NCBI RefSeq assembly: GCF_022539665.2
Contig: NC_081337.1
Coordinates: 776,239 to 840,238, forward strand
Length of the DNA: 64,000 bases
Direction: 5' to 3'
From: Daphnia carinata
Taxonomy: Eukaryota > Arthropoda > Branchiopoda > Diplostraca > Daphniidae
The notes under the pieces are model-generated. The model saw only the letters and a program-made list of their open reading frames with translations. It did no database searches and was not told the origin of the DNA. Shown here piece by piece: positions 22,608 through 32,731 of the stretch. The number at the start of each line of letters is the position of its first letter. Position 1 is the stretch's first letter. The translations under genes and the position numbers were made by a program.

Positions 22608-22987
22608 TGGTGGAGATGCAGAACCTCTGGTAAGTCTACTTTTGTGGTTGTATTTCTGTTCGATTCTGTGCTACGGAGGCGGTGGCTGTCAGGGACCCCT
22701 GAGAGTCGACGACCCAACTGGTCTTAGCACCTTAAATTGTTGGGGTACGGGGTCACGGCTCCGACCGTAGGGCAATAGGGGGAAGCATAACGAAGGAGAG
22801 ACGCCGGGGAAAAAACGGGGAAAAGGGCTAAGGCGGGGCAGTGAACCGTGAGCCGAAGAGTTCGGCAAGAAGCGGAGAAGTAACCGTGAGCCGAAGTGTT
22901 CGGCAAGAATCGGGGCAGTGAACCGTGAGCCGAAGTGTTCGGAAAGAAGCGGAAAGTAACCGTGAGCCGAAGTGTTGGGCAAGAAGC

Positions 22988-22995
22988 GGAGGAGT
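22988..22995 (+). repeat. hAT target duplication GGAGGAGT, left
   Basis: Identical 8 bp at 26224-26231. Confidence 0.95.
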
Positions 22996-25900
22996 CAGAG
23001 CTGCCGTAATCGCGATTGAAAATTAATCGCGATTGCGATTTTGATTAAAAATTTGATCGGCGATCAAATTATTTTAAAATAATCGAAATCGGCGATTGAA
23101 GTGTAAAAAAATTAATTTTTAATCGCGATTGTTTTCCGATTATTTTGCGACATCTATTGACGGTACATGACATTACATGAAAATACTCATAGCCTTTTCT
23201 CGTGTCCCTTTTCAGCTGTCAGTTATTTTTAGTGTGTTCTTGTGTGACAGTGTGAGATGGCTGCTCCAGAAACATCAGAAAGTGAAAGCAATAGCTCAAC
23301 TTCATTAAATAATAAAAGATAACGCAAAGAATTCAAAGCATTGTTTTTTAATGTTGTTTAATGATATGCTAAAATTTTCTCATACCTCTTAAAAGTAGTT
23401 CACAGGGTACAAAACGACTTAAATTACCTCCTGAGTATTTCGAGTTTGTTGGAGAAGTACCATGTAAGAACGCTGCATATTATAGGTGTACATTTCAAAA
23501 CTGTGGCGTCAAAAAAGACAAACATGGAAAAGAGAAGCATCTTATTGTCTACAACGACACAAGAGCAAATGCAAAGCGTCACTTCTGTGTAAGGTTAACT
23601 ATTATGGTGTATTGTAGCTACAATAATATTGCTTTATTTGTATTCTTAGGAACACGATCCAACCAAGGAATTAAACCATGAAGAAAAATGGAAAACTTCC
23701 TGTTCAAACCTGAATGAGAAATTATCCGGCAAACAGATTCGCAATGTCTCCCCTGGTATTGCTGCAAGACCATTCATAACACAAACAGATTTGGATGATT
23801 GGGTTTTGGTATGTAAACATTATTTCGTTATAAGAATATGTTTCACAAAAGTTATATTTCATTTGATTATAGAACTGGCTCATTGTGGACATACTACCTC
23901 TCCATTCTGTTGAGAAACCTGGCTTTAAACAGCTGGTGGCTCGTTTGGCTCCAAATCTACAACTACATGGAAGAACGTTCTTCACTGAACTCCTTGAAAA
24001 GAAGTACAACCTCAGACGACAGACCTTGTGTGACGAGCTAGAAAAATCAACGGATGCTAGCACAACGATTGATGCTTGGACATCTCGACGGAAAAGTTAT
24101 CTCGGGGAAACTGTACATTGGTTTGACAAGTACAGCACCAAAAGAAAAAATGCATGCTTGGCGATTAGAAGAATCCGAGGAAGCCACACGTATGACGTGT
24201 TAGCAACAGTGATAGAGGATATTCATGTTGAATTCAATATCACAAACAAGCTTCGCGCCTCAACTACGGATAATGGGACCAATTTTTGCAAGTGCTTAAG
24301 GGATAGAGGTAAAAAATGTTTCCTTTTTATTCTTTTATTTGCAATTCATAATAATTATTGCTTTTGTTTACGTTAGGGGAATCAAGTAACCTCACCCATG
24401 ATTTTGAAGACGTGCAATTTTCCGATGACGACAACGACGAAGATATGGTGTATATAGAAATTGGCGACATTCTTGACCAGCGTCAGTCAACAACAACACC
24501 CAGAAGCAGCCGGCAAATAACTTTACCAGTGCATCGACGATGCGCATGCCACCTGCTTAACCTTGTCTCCAAGGTGGACGTCTCCAAAATAACAGATACG
24601 TTATTCGTGGATCTGCGATTCAATGTGGAAGAAAAGCTACAAATGCTTTGGAATAAGCAGTCTTCTAGTGCAAACAACTCGGATACCATCCGCCGACATC
24701 TTGGTCAGTTATTTATTGTTAAAAACGATACCAGGTGGAATACCTGGTATTTCGGAATAGCTTGCGTTGTCCGAATTATGCGCAAAAAAGCTAAATGTTT
24801 GAAAAAATTAATGGAAGAACTAAAAATACCATTTTTTACGCCAAGCGAAGAACAATATATGAAGGAGTACACAAACATCATGAAGTCGGTCGTACAGGCA
24901 TTGGAAATTTTGGAAGGAGAAAAAAATATTGGTTTAGGCTACTTGCTACCTACTATAAGAGTACTAATATCAAATCTTCGCCTTCTACAAGACGATTCGA
25001 ACATTGTGCATTGTCAACCTCTTATTTCAGGAATACTGGATGCCTTTCATTTCAGGTAAAATTCTACTTTGCAGTTTGTTAGTCCTCTTGCTAATATTCA
25101 GTATTGTATAAGTAAAGTTATTTTCTTTCTCCGATCCAACAGATTCAGTCATATGTTTGATGATAAAGAACTATGGCTAGCTGCCATTTCCAATCCAATG
25201 TTTAAGACGTCGTGGCTTGAAGACGACGCTGACGTACGAAAAGCCCTGGCTATAATTCGTTGTGAATTTCAGCGCCATAAGGATAACGTTGATGGTGACT
25301 CTGAAATGTAAGTTTTCCTTTTTGTATATAATTAGTTTATGCTAACAAGAAGGGGCTTTGTTATGGTTCCTAATAATTTCTATTAATTTTTTTTGTTAAA
25401 ATGTCGCATGGGAGCAGCGACGAAACTTCATCTTCAAAATCTGATATCAGCCCTGCCAAACGTTCAAAACCTGCGAAAATTTTTTTTGCCAAATTTACAA
25501 AACAAAACGCGAAGAACAAAGTAGTCGAGGTCGATGCCTTCTTGAAAGATTGTTCAACCTTAGAGGAACTGCAGAAGTATCCAACGATACTTACAATTTA
25601 CAAGTAACTTAAAAGTCGTAATAGGTTTTATAATTAAAATATCATATTCATTGATTTTTTTTAATGGCATTGCTAAATTAGACGCTTTAATGTAGCACTT
25701 CCATCATCTGCCTCGGTAGAGAGACTTTTTAGTCAAGGGGGCCTCATATATACCCCAAAACGCTCAAGCCTAACAGATACGCATTTTGAAATGCTGTTGT
25801 TCTTAAAAGTGAACAATCCGGTTTTTACAACTTGGTAAAACCATGAATTTGTATTAACAATTGTTTCATGTTTGATAACACAATACAACTAATTTGTTAA

Positions 25901-26223
25901 TTAACTAAGCATTTTTTGCATTACTTTACTGTTTTCATGTATGAGAAATGAGGTTAATACACCATTTTATAATACCATATATTTCAATTGAATTCTTAAT
26001 AGTTTGGTTACGTTTATTTTCATTATATACAATTTGTAACGTGCCTGTTATGGTAAGTTATTTTCCAACAGATAGATGGCGCCCAAAAATAATCGAAAAA
26101 ACAATCGCAAAAATTTAATCGAAAATCAAATTTTTTCAATAGACGAATGATCGCCGATTATTTTTTTTGCGATTATCGACGGCTACCGATGATCGCCCAA
26201 GAAATAATCGGACGGCAAGTCTG
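22996..26223 (+). mobile_element. autonomous-type hAT transposon nested in gypsy
   Basis: 3,228 bp with imperfect TIRs (CAGAGCTGCCGTAATCGCG left; CAGACTTGCCGTCCGATT right, inverted) and a perfect 8-bp duplication. Both ends are packed with GATCGGCGATCA-type palindromes and AATCGCGATT motifs, probable transposase-binding sites. It carries one spliced transposase gene. Confidence 0.93.
23257..25838 (+). CDS. hAT transposase (BED finger, RNase-H-like core)
   Basis: Eight exons in consistent phase: 23257-23318, 23396-23588, 23650-23808, 23873-24308, 24377-25055, 25143-25307, 25415-25603, 25682-25838. The BED-like finger is in exon 2 (CTFQNC...RHFCEH). Core motifs are TIDAWTS and TTDNGTNF for the catalytic Asps, RRCACHLLNL, DTRWNTWY, and the C-terminal dimerisation signature SSASVERLFSQGG. 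No stop or frameshift is seen. The only lesion is the first intron's donor, which reads AAAAG|ATAACG instead of GT. The exon-7 acceptor is weak. Confidence 0.85.
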
Positions 26224-26231
26224 GGAGGAGT
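26224..26231 (+). repeat. hAT target duplication GGAGGAGT, right
   Basis: Matches 22988-22995; the gypsy leader resumes here. Confidence 0.95.
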
Positions 26232-26289
26232 GAACCGGGAGCCGAAGAGTTCGGCAAGAAACAAGCGGTGCGAGGATTGCGGGAGGTAG

Positions 26290-29200
26290 ATGATAGGAGA
26301 AGAGGACGTAAGGAGCGGGGAGAGAATCCGAGACGCTCGGGGACGGTTCGTGGCACGGGGTAGTTGGGAGATACCCGAGATCGGGAGTACATCTCAGGGG
26401 CGGACGAGGACGCGCAGTCGACCGCTGAGGGAAAGCGGACCGGAAGGGCGAGGAGAAATAGAGGACGGGGCTAACGAACAGGAGCAGCGACCGGCATCCG
26501 TTCGGCAGGAGTATCATCTCACATTCAGTGAGGAGGAAACTGAGCGGTGGGAGGACGACGAAGAGGAAGAAGGATCGGGTGAACACGGAGAAGAGCAGCC
26601 AGAGTGGGATTTCGCGGATTTCAGAAGAAGATCATCGAATATCAGCAGCTTCATCCGGGGATTCAGAGCAGCTCAACAGCAAGGGGGCGCAAGGCACGCG
26701 ATGGCCGCACAGATGAAATTCCAATCCCCACCCACCTTCGGGGGGAAGGACGGGGAAGACGTCGTGCAGTGGATGCATCGATACGAGAGAATCGGAAGGT
26801 ATAATCGAGGGGGAAATGATGAACTTCGCGACCACGTGGAGCTGTCGCTGTCCGGGGCAGCGCAGAAGTGGTACTCATACAAAGAGGCCGCGGGACAACT
26901 AGCAGCCGAATGGGAGGATGTTGCAGGACCACCAGTTGTACCAGGAATTAAAACACAGATGTTGGAGCAATTCAAGCCAGTCAATCAGAACCGATTCAAT
27001 GAAGCGAATCTGAGAGAACGTAAACAAGGAATCGAGGAATCCACGATCGAGTATTTTTACGACATCCTGGATTTATGCCGCAGAGTAGACCCGAATATGA
27101 CCGAAGCTACGAAATTGGCGCACCTATGGAGAGGACTCAAGCCGAGTTTACTAGAGAAACTCTGGAGTTTGAAACCCAACTCATGTGACGAATTCCTCCA
27201 AGAAACTAAGCGGTATCAGGAAATGACGTCCCGAGCGAGACACGAGGAATGGGCGATGGGCGTGGTCGGAAAACAAACACCAACGACGGGAAGTGAGAGA
27301 ATGGACCGAATAGAAAAATTGCTAGAGGGACTAATGGGAGCCGTGGCATCAAGGAACGCATCAGGGGCAGCCGCACAGCAAGGAGAAAGAGCGGAGAGTC
27401 AACAGTATCGGTCGGATAACCGATCGATACTGAAATGGACTCCGGAGGGAAAACCTATCTGCAGCAGATGTAAGACGGAGGGGCACATCGGGAGAGAGTG
27501 TCCAACAAGAGCAAACGGTCAGGGAGGCCTGAGGGGTCGGACGCCGGACGGACAGGTCGTATGCTACGGGTGTGAAGGGATAGGACACATACGTCGCGAC
27601 TGCCCGAGCTCCCAGCGAGAAGGAGGGGCACCACAACAGCAACGGCAGGTGCGATTCGCTGGAGAGGGTAAGCAAGTAATTGGTCTAGTAGGGACAGAGC
27701 ATGGAGACCCGGAGGTGCTAGCATGGCCAATTCTGAAAATCGACATCCAGAGGATGGTAGTACTGGATGTGTTGTGCTGGGGAAAACGGGTGGCTGCCGT
27801 GATAGACAAAGGGGCGGTAGTGTCCGTGTGTTCGCCCAAATTAGTGAGAGAACTAGGGATAACAGTGACACCATGGCGCGCAAGTCGTCTAGTATCAGTT
27901 GACGGCAAGGAGATTCGACCGGGAGGAGCCGCAAGACTGTCAGTATCGGATGGGAGGATGACCGTCGAGGGGGAGGCTTTGGTCCTGGACGGCGACATCG
28001 ACTTACTTCTGGGGAAGGACATGTTGGAAAAGTTTGGAACTCGGATGAAGATTGGGGCGCTACCGGAGATCTTCATTGGAGACATTGCCCTCGGAGCACT
28101 GGTGGAGGAGACGATGGAGGAAGCACCGAAACTAGTAGTCCAGAAAGGATGCTGGGTCCCACCCCGATCGATGAAAGTGGTCGCAACTCAACCACTAGAT
28201 TTGAAAGGGTTTGGCGAAAGTCCACTGGTGGAGCCATCCCAAGCATTGCAGAGGACGAAAAGGGTGTCGACGGGAAAGGTCCTGGTTAGCGGCATGGGAA
28301 CAATCGGACAGATGGCGATAACCAACTTATCGGACCACCAACAATGGATTGAAGAGGGGACGGTGTTAGGAATAATCGAGCCGGTGACCGAAATCAAGGA
28401 AGGAAACACGCCAGGAGCCGTCGTGACAGCAGGAGCAGAGAAGGGAGCGCTTCGGGAACACAAATTTGAAAGCAGGATTAGAGAAGGATTAACGCCGACA
28501 GACAGAGAAAAGATCCGAGAAGTGTTAGTAGAATATGGCGACTGTTTTTCGTGGCCCGAAGACCAACTAGGACTGTGTACGGCAGCAGAGCATACAATAG
28601 ATACCGGGGAAACAAAACCAATTCGGCAATCACCCCATGCTCGGGCATGGAAGGAGAGAATCATTATAGAAGCTCAGTGCAAGGAAATGGAGAAAGCAGG
28701 AGTTATCGAACCCTCGAACAGTCCATGGGGAGCGGCGGTGGTCCTGGTCAGAAAGAAGGATGGGACGTGGAGATTTTGTGTTGATTACCGGCGCCTAAAT
28801 GCAGTGACAATAAGTGATGTGTATCCGCTACCGAGGATAGAGGAGACTCTGGCACGATTGGAAGGTGCGGCGTTCTTTTCAATCATGGATTTGCAGTCAG
28901 GATACTGGCAAGTGCCCATTAAGGAAAGTGACCGTCCGAAAACGGCGTTCGTCACAGCGGATGGGCTGTACCAGTTTAAGGTGATGGCAATGGGGCTGTG
29001 TTCGGCACCCGGAACTTTTCAAAGCATGATGGACGTGGTATTAAGTGGTCTCAGATGGACAACGTGTCTAGTTTATCTGGACGATATTGTAGTGTACTCT
29101 CGGTCGGTGGACGAACACGTGCAAGGGCTGCGCGGGGTACTGGGACGTCTGAGAGGGGCAAATCTAAAAGTGAAGGTGGAAAAATGTACGTTTGCCCAGC

Positions 29201-29361
29201 CACAACTACGGGCGTTGGGACATATCGTGGATAAAAATGGGGTTTCACCGGATCCGAAGCAAGTGCAGGCAGTGAGAGACCCCGCACCCTTCGGTGGATG
29301 GTTCCAGAGCGTCGAAAGTGAAGAACATAAGGGCGTTTCTAGGCATGTGTTCGTACTATAG
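26290..29361 (+). CDS. gypsy gag-pol: gag, protease, reverse transcriptase
   Basis: 1,023 residues, gag fused to pol. The capsid-like region is followed by two CCHC knuckles near residues 390-440 (CSRCKTEGHIGREC, CYGCEGIGHIRRDC). The protease core reads AAVIDKGAVVS, where the usual catalytic DTG/DSG is DKG. The reverse transcriptase has WRFCVDYRRLN, FSIMDLQSGYWQ and the YLDD box. A frameshift near 29290 diverts the frame to a stop at 29361; the rest of pol continues in other frames. Confidence 0.85.
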   Translation: MIGEEDVRSGERIRDARGRFVARGSWEIPEIGSTSQGRTRTRSRPLRESGPEGRGEIEDGANEQEQRPASVRQEYHLTFSEEETERWEDDEEEEGSGEHGEEQPEWDFADFRRRSSNISSFIRGFRAAQQQGGARHAMAAQMKFQSPPTFGGKDGEDVVQWMHRYERIGRYNRGGNDELRDHVELSLSGAAQKWYSYKEAAGQLAAEWEDVAGPPVVPGIKTQMLEQFKPVNQNRFNEANLRERKQGIEESTIEYFYDILDLCRRVDPNMTEATKLAHLWRGLKPSLLEKLWSLKPNSCDEFLQETKRYQEMTSRARHEEWAMGVVGKQTPTTGSERMDRIEKLLEGLMGAVASRNASGAAAQQGERAESQQYRSDNRSILKWTPEGKPICSRCKTEGHIGRECPTRANGQGGLRGRTPDGQVVCYGCEGIGHIRRDCPSSQREGGAPQQQRQVRFAGEGKQVIGLVGTEHGDPEVLAWPILKIDIQRMVVLDVLCWGKRVAAVIDKGAVVSVCSPKLVRELGITVTPWRASRLVSVDGKEIRPGGAARLSVSDGRMTVEGEALVLDGDIDLLLGKDMLEKFGTRMKIGALPEIFIGDIALGALVEETMEEAPKLVVQKGCWVPPRSMKVVATQPLDLKGFGESPLVEPSQALQRTKRVSTGKVLVSGMGTIGQMAITNLSDHQQWIEEGTVLGIIEPVTEIKEGNTPGAVVTAGAEKGALREHKFESRIREGLTPTDREKIREVLVEYGDCFSWPEDQLGLCTAAEHTIDTGETKPIRQSPHARAWKERIIIEAQCKEMEKAGVIEPSNSPWGAAVVLVRKKDGTWRFCVDYRRLNAVTISDVYPLPRIEETLARLEGAAFFSIMDLQSGYWQVPIKESDRPKTAFVTADGLYQFKVMAMGLCSAPGTFQSMMDVVLSGLRWTTCLVYLDDIVVYSRSVDEHVQGLRGVLGRLRGANLKVKVEKCTFAQPQLRALGHIVDKNGVSPDPKQVQAVRDPAPFGGWFQSVESEEHKGVSRHVFVL

Positions 29362-30308
29362 AAGATTTATCGACGGATTCGCGAAAATCGCCAGACCGCT
29401 ACACGATCTTGGGGGCGAAAAAAAAAACATTTACCTGGGGGGAGGAGGCCATGGAAAGCTTCGAGGCTCTAAAGAACGCGCTAATGGGAGCTGCGCAGTT
29501 GGCGTACCCGGATAACACAAAGCCCTTCGAAATCCATCCCGACGCTTGCGAATACGGGATCGGGGAGGCCTTAGTACAGAAGGGGGAGAAAGGGGAGAGG
29601 CCAGTTGCCTTTGCCAGCAGGCTATTATCCCGAACAGAGCGAAATTATTCCATTACGGAGAAGGAGTGCTTAGCCCTGGTTTGGGCGGTGAAGAAATTCC
29701 ACAGCTACATCTGGGGGACAAAGGTGAAAGTGGTGACGGACCATCACGCCCTTTGTTGGTTAACAACAAAGAAGGATTTGGCGGGCAGATTGGCACGGTG
29801 GGCATTGTCCATACAGAACTATCAGCCCGAAATTGTGTATCAAAGAGGGCGGCTCCATGAGGACGCTGATGCACTATCTCGGTATCCGATGGATGGGATA
29901 GAAGACAAGGACGACGAAGAGGACCTGCTACCGGTATACACGACAGCATGGGAGGAGGAGCGTCGTTGGACGAGGGAGATGCAAGGAGCAGTCCCGGGAT
30001 GGGTGGAGGTACGCAGGCAACTGGAAAGGAGTACAGCCGTAGCCTACAAAAATTTCGTGCTGATTAATGGACTACTGCATCGCCGAACCTTGGGTAAACA
30101 AGGAATGCGGTTGTGTCTATGCGTACCCCCGGATCAACGGTTGGAGATTTTAGACGCATACCATGGCGATCGTTGGGCTGCGCACTTAGGGGTGAAGAGG
30201 ACGCTAGGGCGGATAGAGGAAAGATACTACTGGCCACGCTTACGACAGCAGGTACTAAACTACGTGCGGGCATGTCCGCAGTGTCAGGCAAGAAAAATCC
30301 GCCAGTAG
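29294..30308 (+). pseudogene. gypsy pol continuation: RT thumb, RNase H, integrase zinc finger
   Basis: After the break near 29290 the thumb continues (FLGMCSYYRRFI), then shifts again at an A-rich run near 29418-29427. The RNase H domain follows (FEIHPDAC, TEKECLALVWAVKKF, VVTDHHALCWL, HEDADALSR). The integrase HHCC finger ends CPQCQARK before a stop at 30308. Confidence 0.8.
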
Positions 30309-30721
30309 AACCTCAGGGACACATGGAAATCATCCGCGTGGAGAGACCTCTCGAAAAAGTTGGGATGGACATATTGGGGCCTTTTCCCGTGTCGGTGGGG
30401 GGCAAAAAGAATATCATCGTTGCGGTAGATTATCTCACCAAGTGGGCAGAGACGAGGGCCGTTCCAACTGCGACGGCCCGGGACGCGGCTGAGTTCTTCG
30501 TCGAGGAGATTGTCTTACGGCATGGGGCGCCGGAGGGGGTGGTTACCGACTGTGGAAAGTGTTTCGTCGCGGAGTTCACAAAGGAAGTCATGCGTCTAAT
30601 GGAGGTGGACCATAGAACGACAACTCCTTATCATCCCCAGGCAAACGGCCTGGTAGAAAGACTAAACCACACATTGGGGGTAAAGCTATCTACCGGAAAA
30701 ATTTTAAGAAGACTTGTGTGA
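30296..30721 (+). pseudogene. gypsy integrase catalytic core, truncated
   Basis: A third shift near 30295 opens the DDE core: GMDILGPF (first Asp), VVTDCGKCF (second Asp) and HPQANGLVERLNH (Glu). It ends at a stop soon after the Glu helix, so the C-terminal domain is missing. Confidence 0.75.
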
Positions 30722-30834
30722 TGGCGCTGTTCCTGCAGGATACTGACAAAAAGAAGACGGAGTGCGATCATGTTGTAGTAGAATGAAGAGGACCTGAAGC
30801 CATTTACCTGGGCCACCGGAGATGGGCAGTATCA

Positions 30835-31536
30835 ATGAATAATCTACGCTCTCTTGTAATGGAGTGTCCTCAACAGACAGATTCAAGGGATTCTTCGAGA
30901 GCAGAGCTGCCGTTGGTCGGCATTGTCGAAATCCCACACGGTTGCTCCATTCAAACTGATGAGTGGATTTTGCAGGCCAGTAGGCAACACTCGTTATCAT
31001 CCACTAGGATGGGGAACGACTTTGTGCCACGTCTAGAAGGGGTAAACTGGGCTGTAGCTACAGACGCCCAACAACAAGGAAGCATGACGAGCGGGAAATC
31101 TACGAACTCATCGCTGTAGGCTTCATTAGAGGCGTCCTTGAAACGGATCGGCGTTAGTCTGACGAACGCAGCTAGTTTTGGTAAAACTATCCGTGCTTTG
31201 TAAGTAGACGACTCGGAGAGGGAAAAACGAGCAGCGGAACATCATAAATATCCATTCGAGCTATGGGGTGTGGGAGCAGCGTTGTTTATGGTCAGTGTGG
31301 CTGTGTGCAGTATCCAGTGGTGCCGGGGGAGAAAAGGAGACGTTAATATGGCCGACCTTCGGGAACGCCTACGGATGGTGGAGGAGTTCGTCGAGGAAGA
31401 AGCTGAGAAGCGACGCGCGCGGCGGTGGAGTACCATGCATTGCCTTACGGAAATAGACAATCGTATGGCAGCGCATGAAGAGGCTTGCTTGACGACACTG
31501 CGCAAGCTGGAATCGTCCCTTGAGCATCTGGCATGA
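30835..31536 (+). pseudogene. env-like/accessory remnant with transmembrane segment
   Basis: Two separate frames. 30835-31119 contains a PHGCSIQTDEW-like stretch reminiscent of insect errantivirus envelope proteins. 31268-31536 begins with a hydrophobic segment of about 20 residues and ends in a charged cytoplasmic-type tail. Stops separate them. Assignment is by position and general character only. Confidence 0.35.
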
Positions 31537-31671
31537 GGATGATTTTTTTGTGGGGGGGGGGGGGTGTCATGTGGCCTGTACCATGTAGCAGTGTCCCCGG
31601 TTTTCTTTCGGTTTATACCTTTTTTTTGTGTTGTTTGTTTTTTAGTAATGCATTCGGGGACGAATGCAGCT

Positions 31672-31681
31672 AGAGGGGGGA
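31672..31681 (+). promoter_or_regulatory. polypurine tract
   Basis: AGAGGGGGGA directly precedes the 3' LTR and is the expected plus-strand primer. Confidence 0.8.
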
Positions 31682-31837
31682 TGTCACGTGGTCAATGACC
31701 ACGTTATGTGATCCGGTTAGTATGCAATGCTACCCGGACGTGTGACGTCAGTGTTTTCCCCCTTATATAGTCCCCCGTGGCCGTGTATCAGGTCTCAGTC
31801 TTAGTCTTGTGAACCGTCAATACAACATACTGCTACA
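31682..31837 (+). repeat. gypsy 3' LTR
   Basis: 156 bp; differs from the 5' LTR by G/T near its start, one extra C in the C-run and one C/T. Followed by ATAT. Confidence 0.9.
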
Positions 31838-31841
31838 ATAT

Positions 31842-32525
31842 TAATTAATTACATTAATGCTATAAAACGTATATAAAGCCGCTGGGTATATCGAAGACAT
31901 ATGTCACAAAATTTTTTTCATCATGGAAAGTTCTAGGTACTAGCTGAGGATGATGTAAGAGGGACTGACGAGCCTGTCAGGCAGCTACCAGGCAACCAAA
32001 AAGAGGGTTCTAAGAGGAATTTAGGACGGTTATGGAGAAGACTGAGGAGGAAAGTAGGAAGTTCTGCAGAGGTACTGAGAAGCCCGTCGTGCCGTGTGGG
32101 GTTGTTTTCGTAGCTGTAGCAGGTGTTAAATTTCTGGGGAAGAATAGAGGTAAAAATCGGGGCAAACGTAGTAGAACCCGTAGCCGCACCGAAATTCCAA
32201 ACGACTCAGTGTTATACGAAATTAAAAATTATTTTCGGGGATATTATTCAGCATTACTAAATGTTAATTATAATCTGTTAATCAAGCAGACCTTTCACAA
32301 TGCAAAAAGCATGGAATTTTCCATGCAGCAACACGAGCTTGGCCTATAGGCTTGCCTATAGACTACCCTAATCTCCCCTTTCATTACAGTTTTTCTCTAA
32401 TTTTACTATAAATTATCGTGACATTTTGTTTGATTTGAGGGAGAAGAGAGGGAAACTATTCCTCGATTGACCAATAACATTTTAATTTATTTTTATTATA
32501 TTTAACCAAGAAAATATTTTAATAT
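31842..32525. other. intergenic, no gene seen
   Basis: AT-rich sequence between the gypsy target site and the second hAT. The frame at 32032-32349 is basic and unrecognised. Confidence 0.35.
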
Positions 32526-32533
32526 TAACTTGT
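32526..32533 (+). repeat. target duplication TAACTTGT, left
   Basis: Identical to 43424-43431. Confidence 0.95.
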
Positions 32534-32731
32534 CAGTGTATTGGATTTGGTACTTTTTTATACTTAAAATCAAATCCTTGAAAAAAAAGGCCCGGCAAAT
32601 CATTCCAAATCAAATCAGGGTGAAAAACCGGTTTTTCAAATCAAATCTTTGAAAATATGGCTGAAATCCAAATCATTTTATATTTTTAAAAATCCAAATC
32701 AAATCCAAATCAAATCCAAATCAAATCAAAT

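Larger units (their letters stand above)
22852..26255 (+). repeat. five repeated hairpins in the gypsy leader
   Basis: GCCGAA-GAG/GTG-TTCGGC stem-loops at 22852-22866, 22890-22904, 22929-22943 (one base lost from pairing), 22966-22980 (one mismatch) and 26241-26255, each preceded by GAACCG or TAACCG. They recur every 37-39 bp. The hAT element split the fourth from the fifth. Confidence 0.75.
22453..31837 (+). mobile_element. gypsy-type LTR retrotransposon with nested hAT
   Basis: TG...CA LTRs of 155 and 156 bp differ at only three positions, flanked by a 4-bp duplication ATAT (22449-22452 and 31838-31841). Internal parts: primer-binding site directly after the LTR (TGG...), a leader with repeated hairpins, gag-pol, an env-like remnant and a polypurine tract. 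Young by LTR identity, yet pol carries frameshifts and a 3.2-kb hAT interrupts the leader. Confidence 0.9.

Noticed and set aside
27361-28664. Long minus-strand frames opposite gypsy gag-pol
   Set aside because: Shadows of the GC-rich coding strand; no start context, splice structure or similarity.
31553-31563. G-run as a functional element
   Set aside because: A lone homopolymer more than 100 bp from the polypurine tract; no further support.
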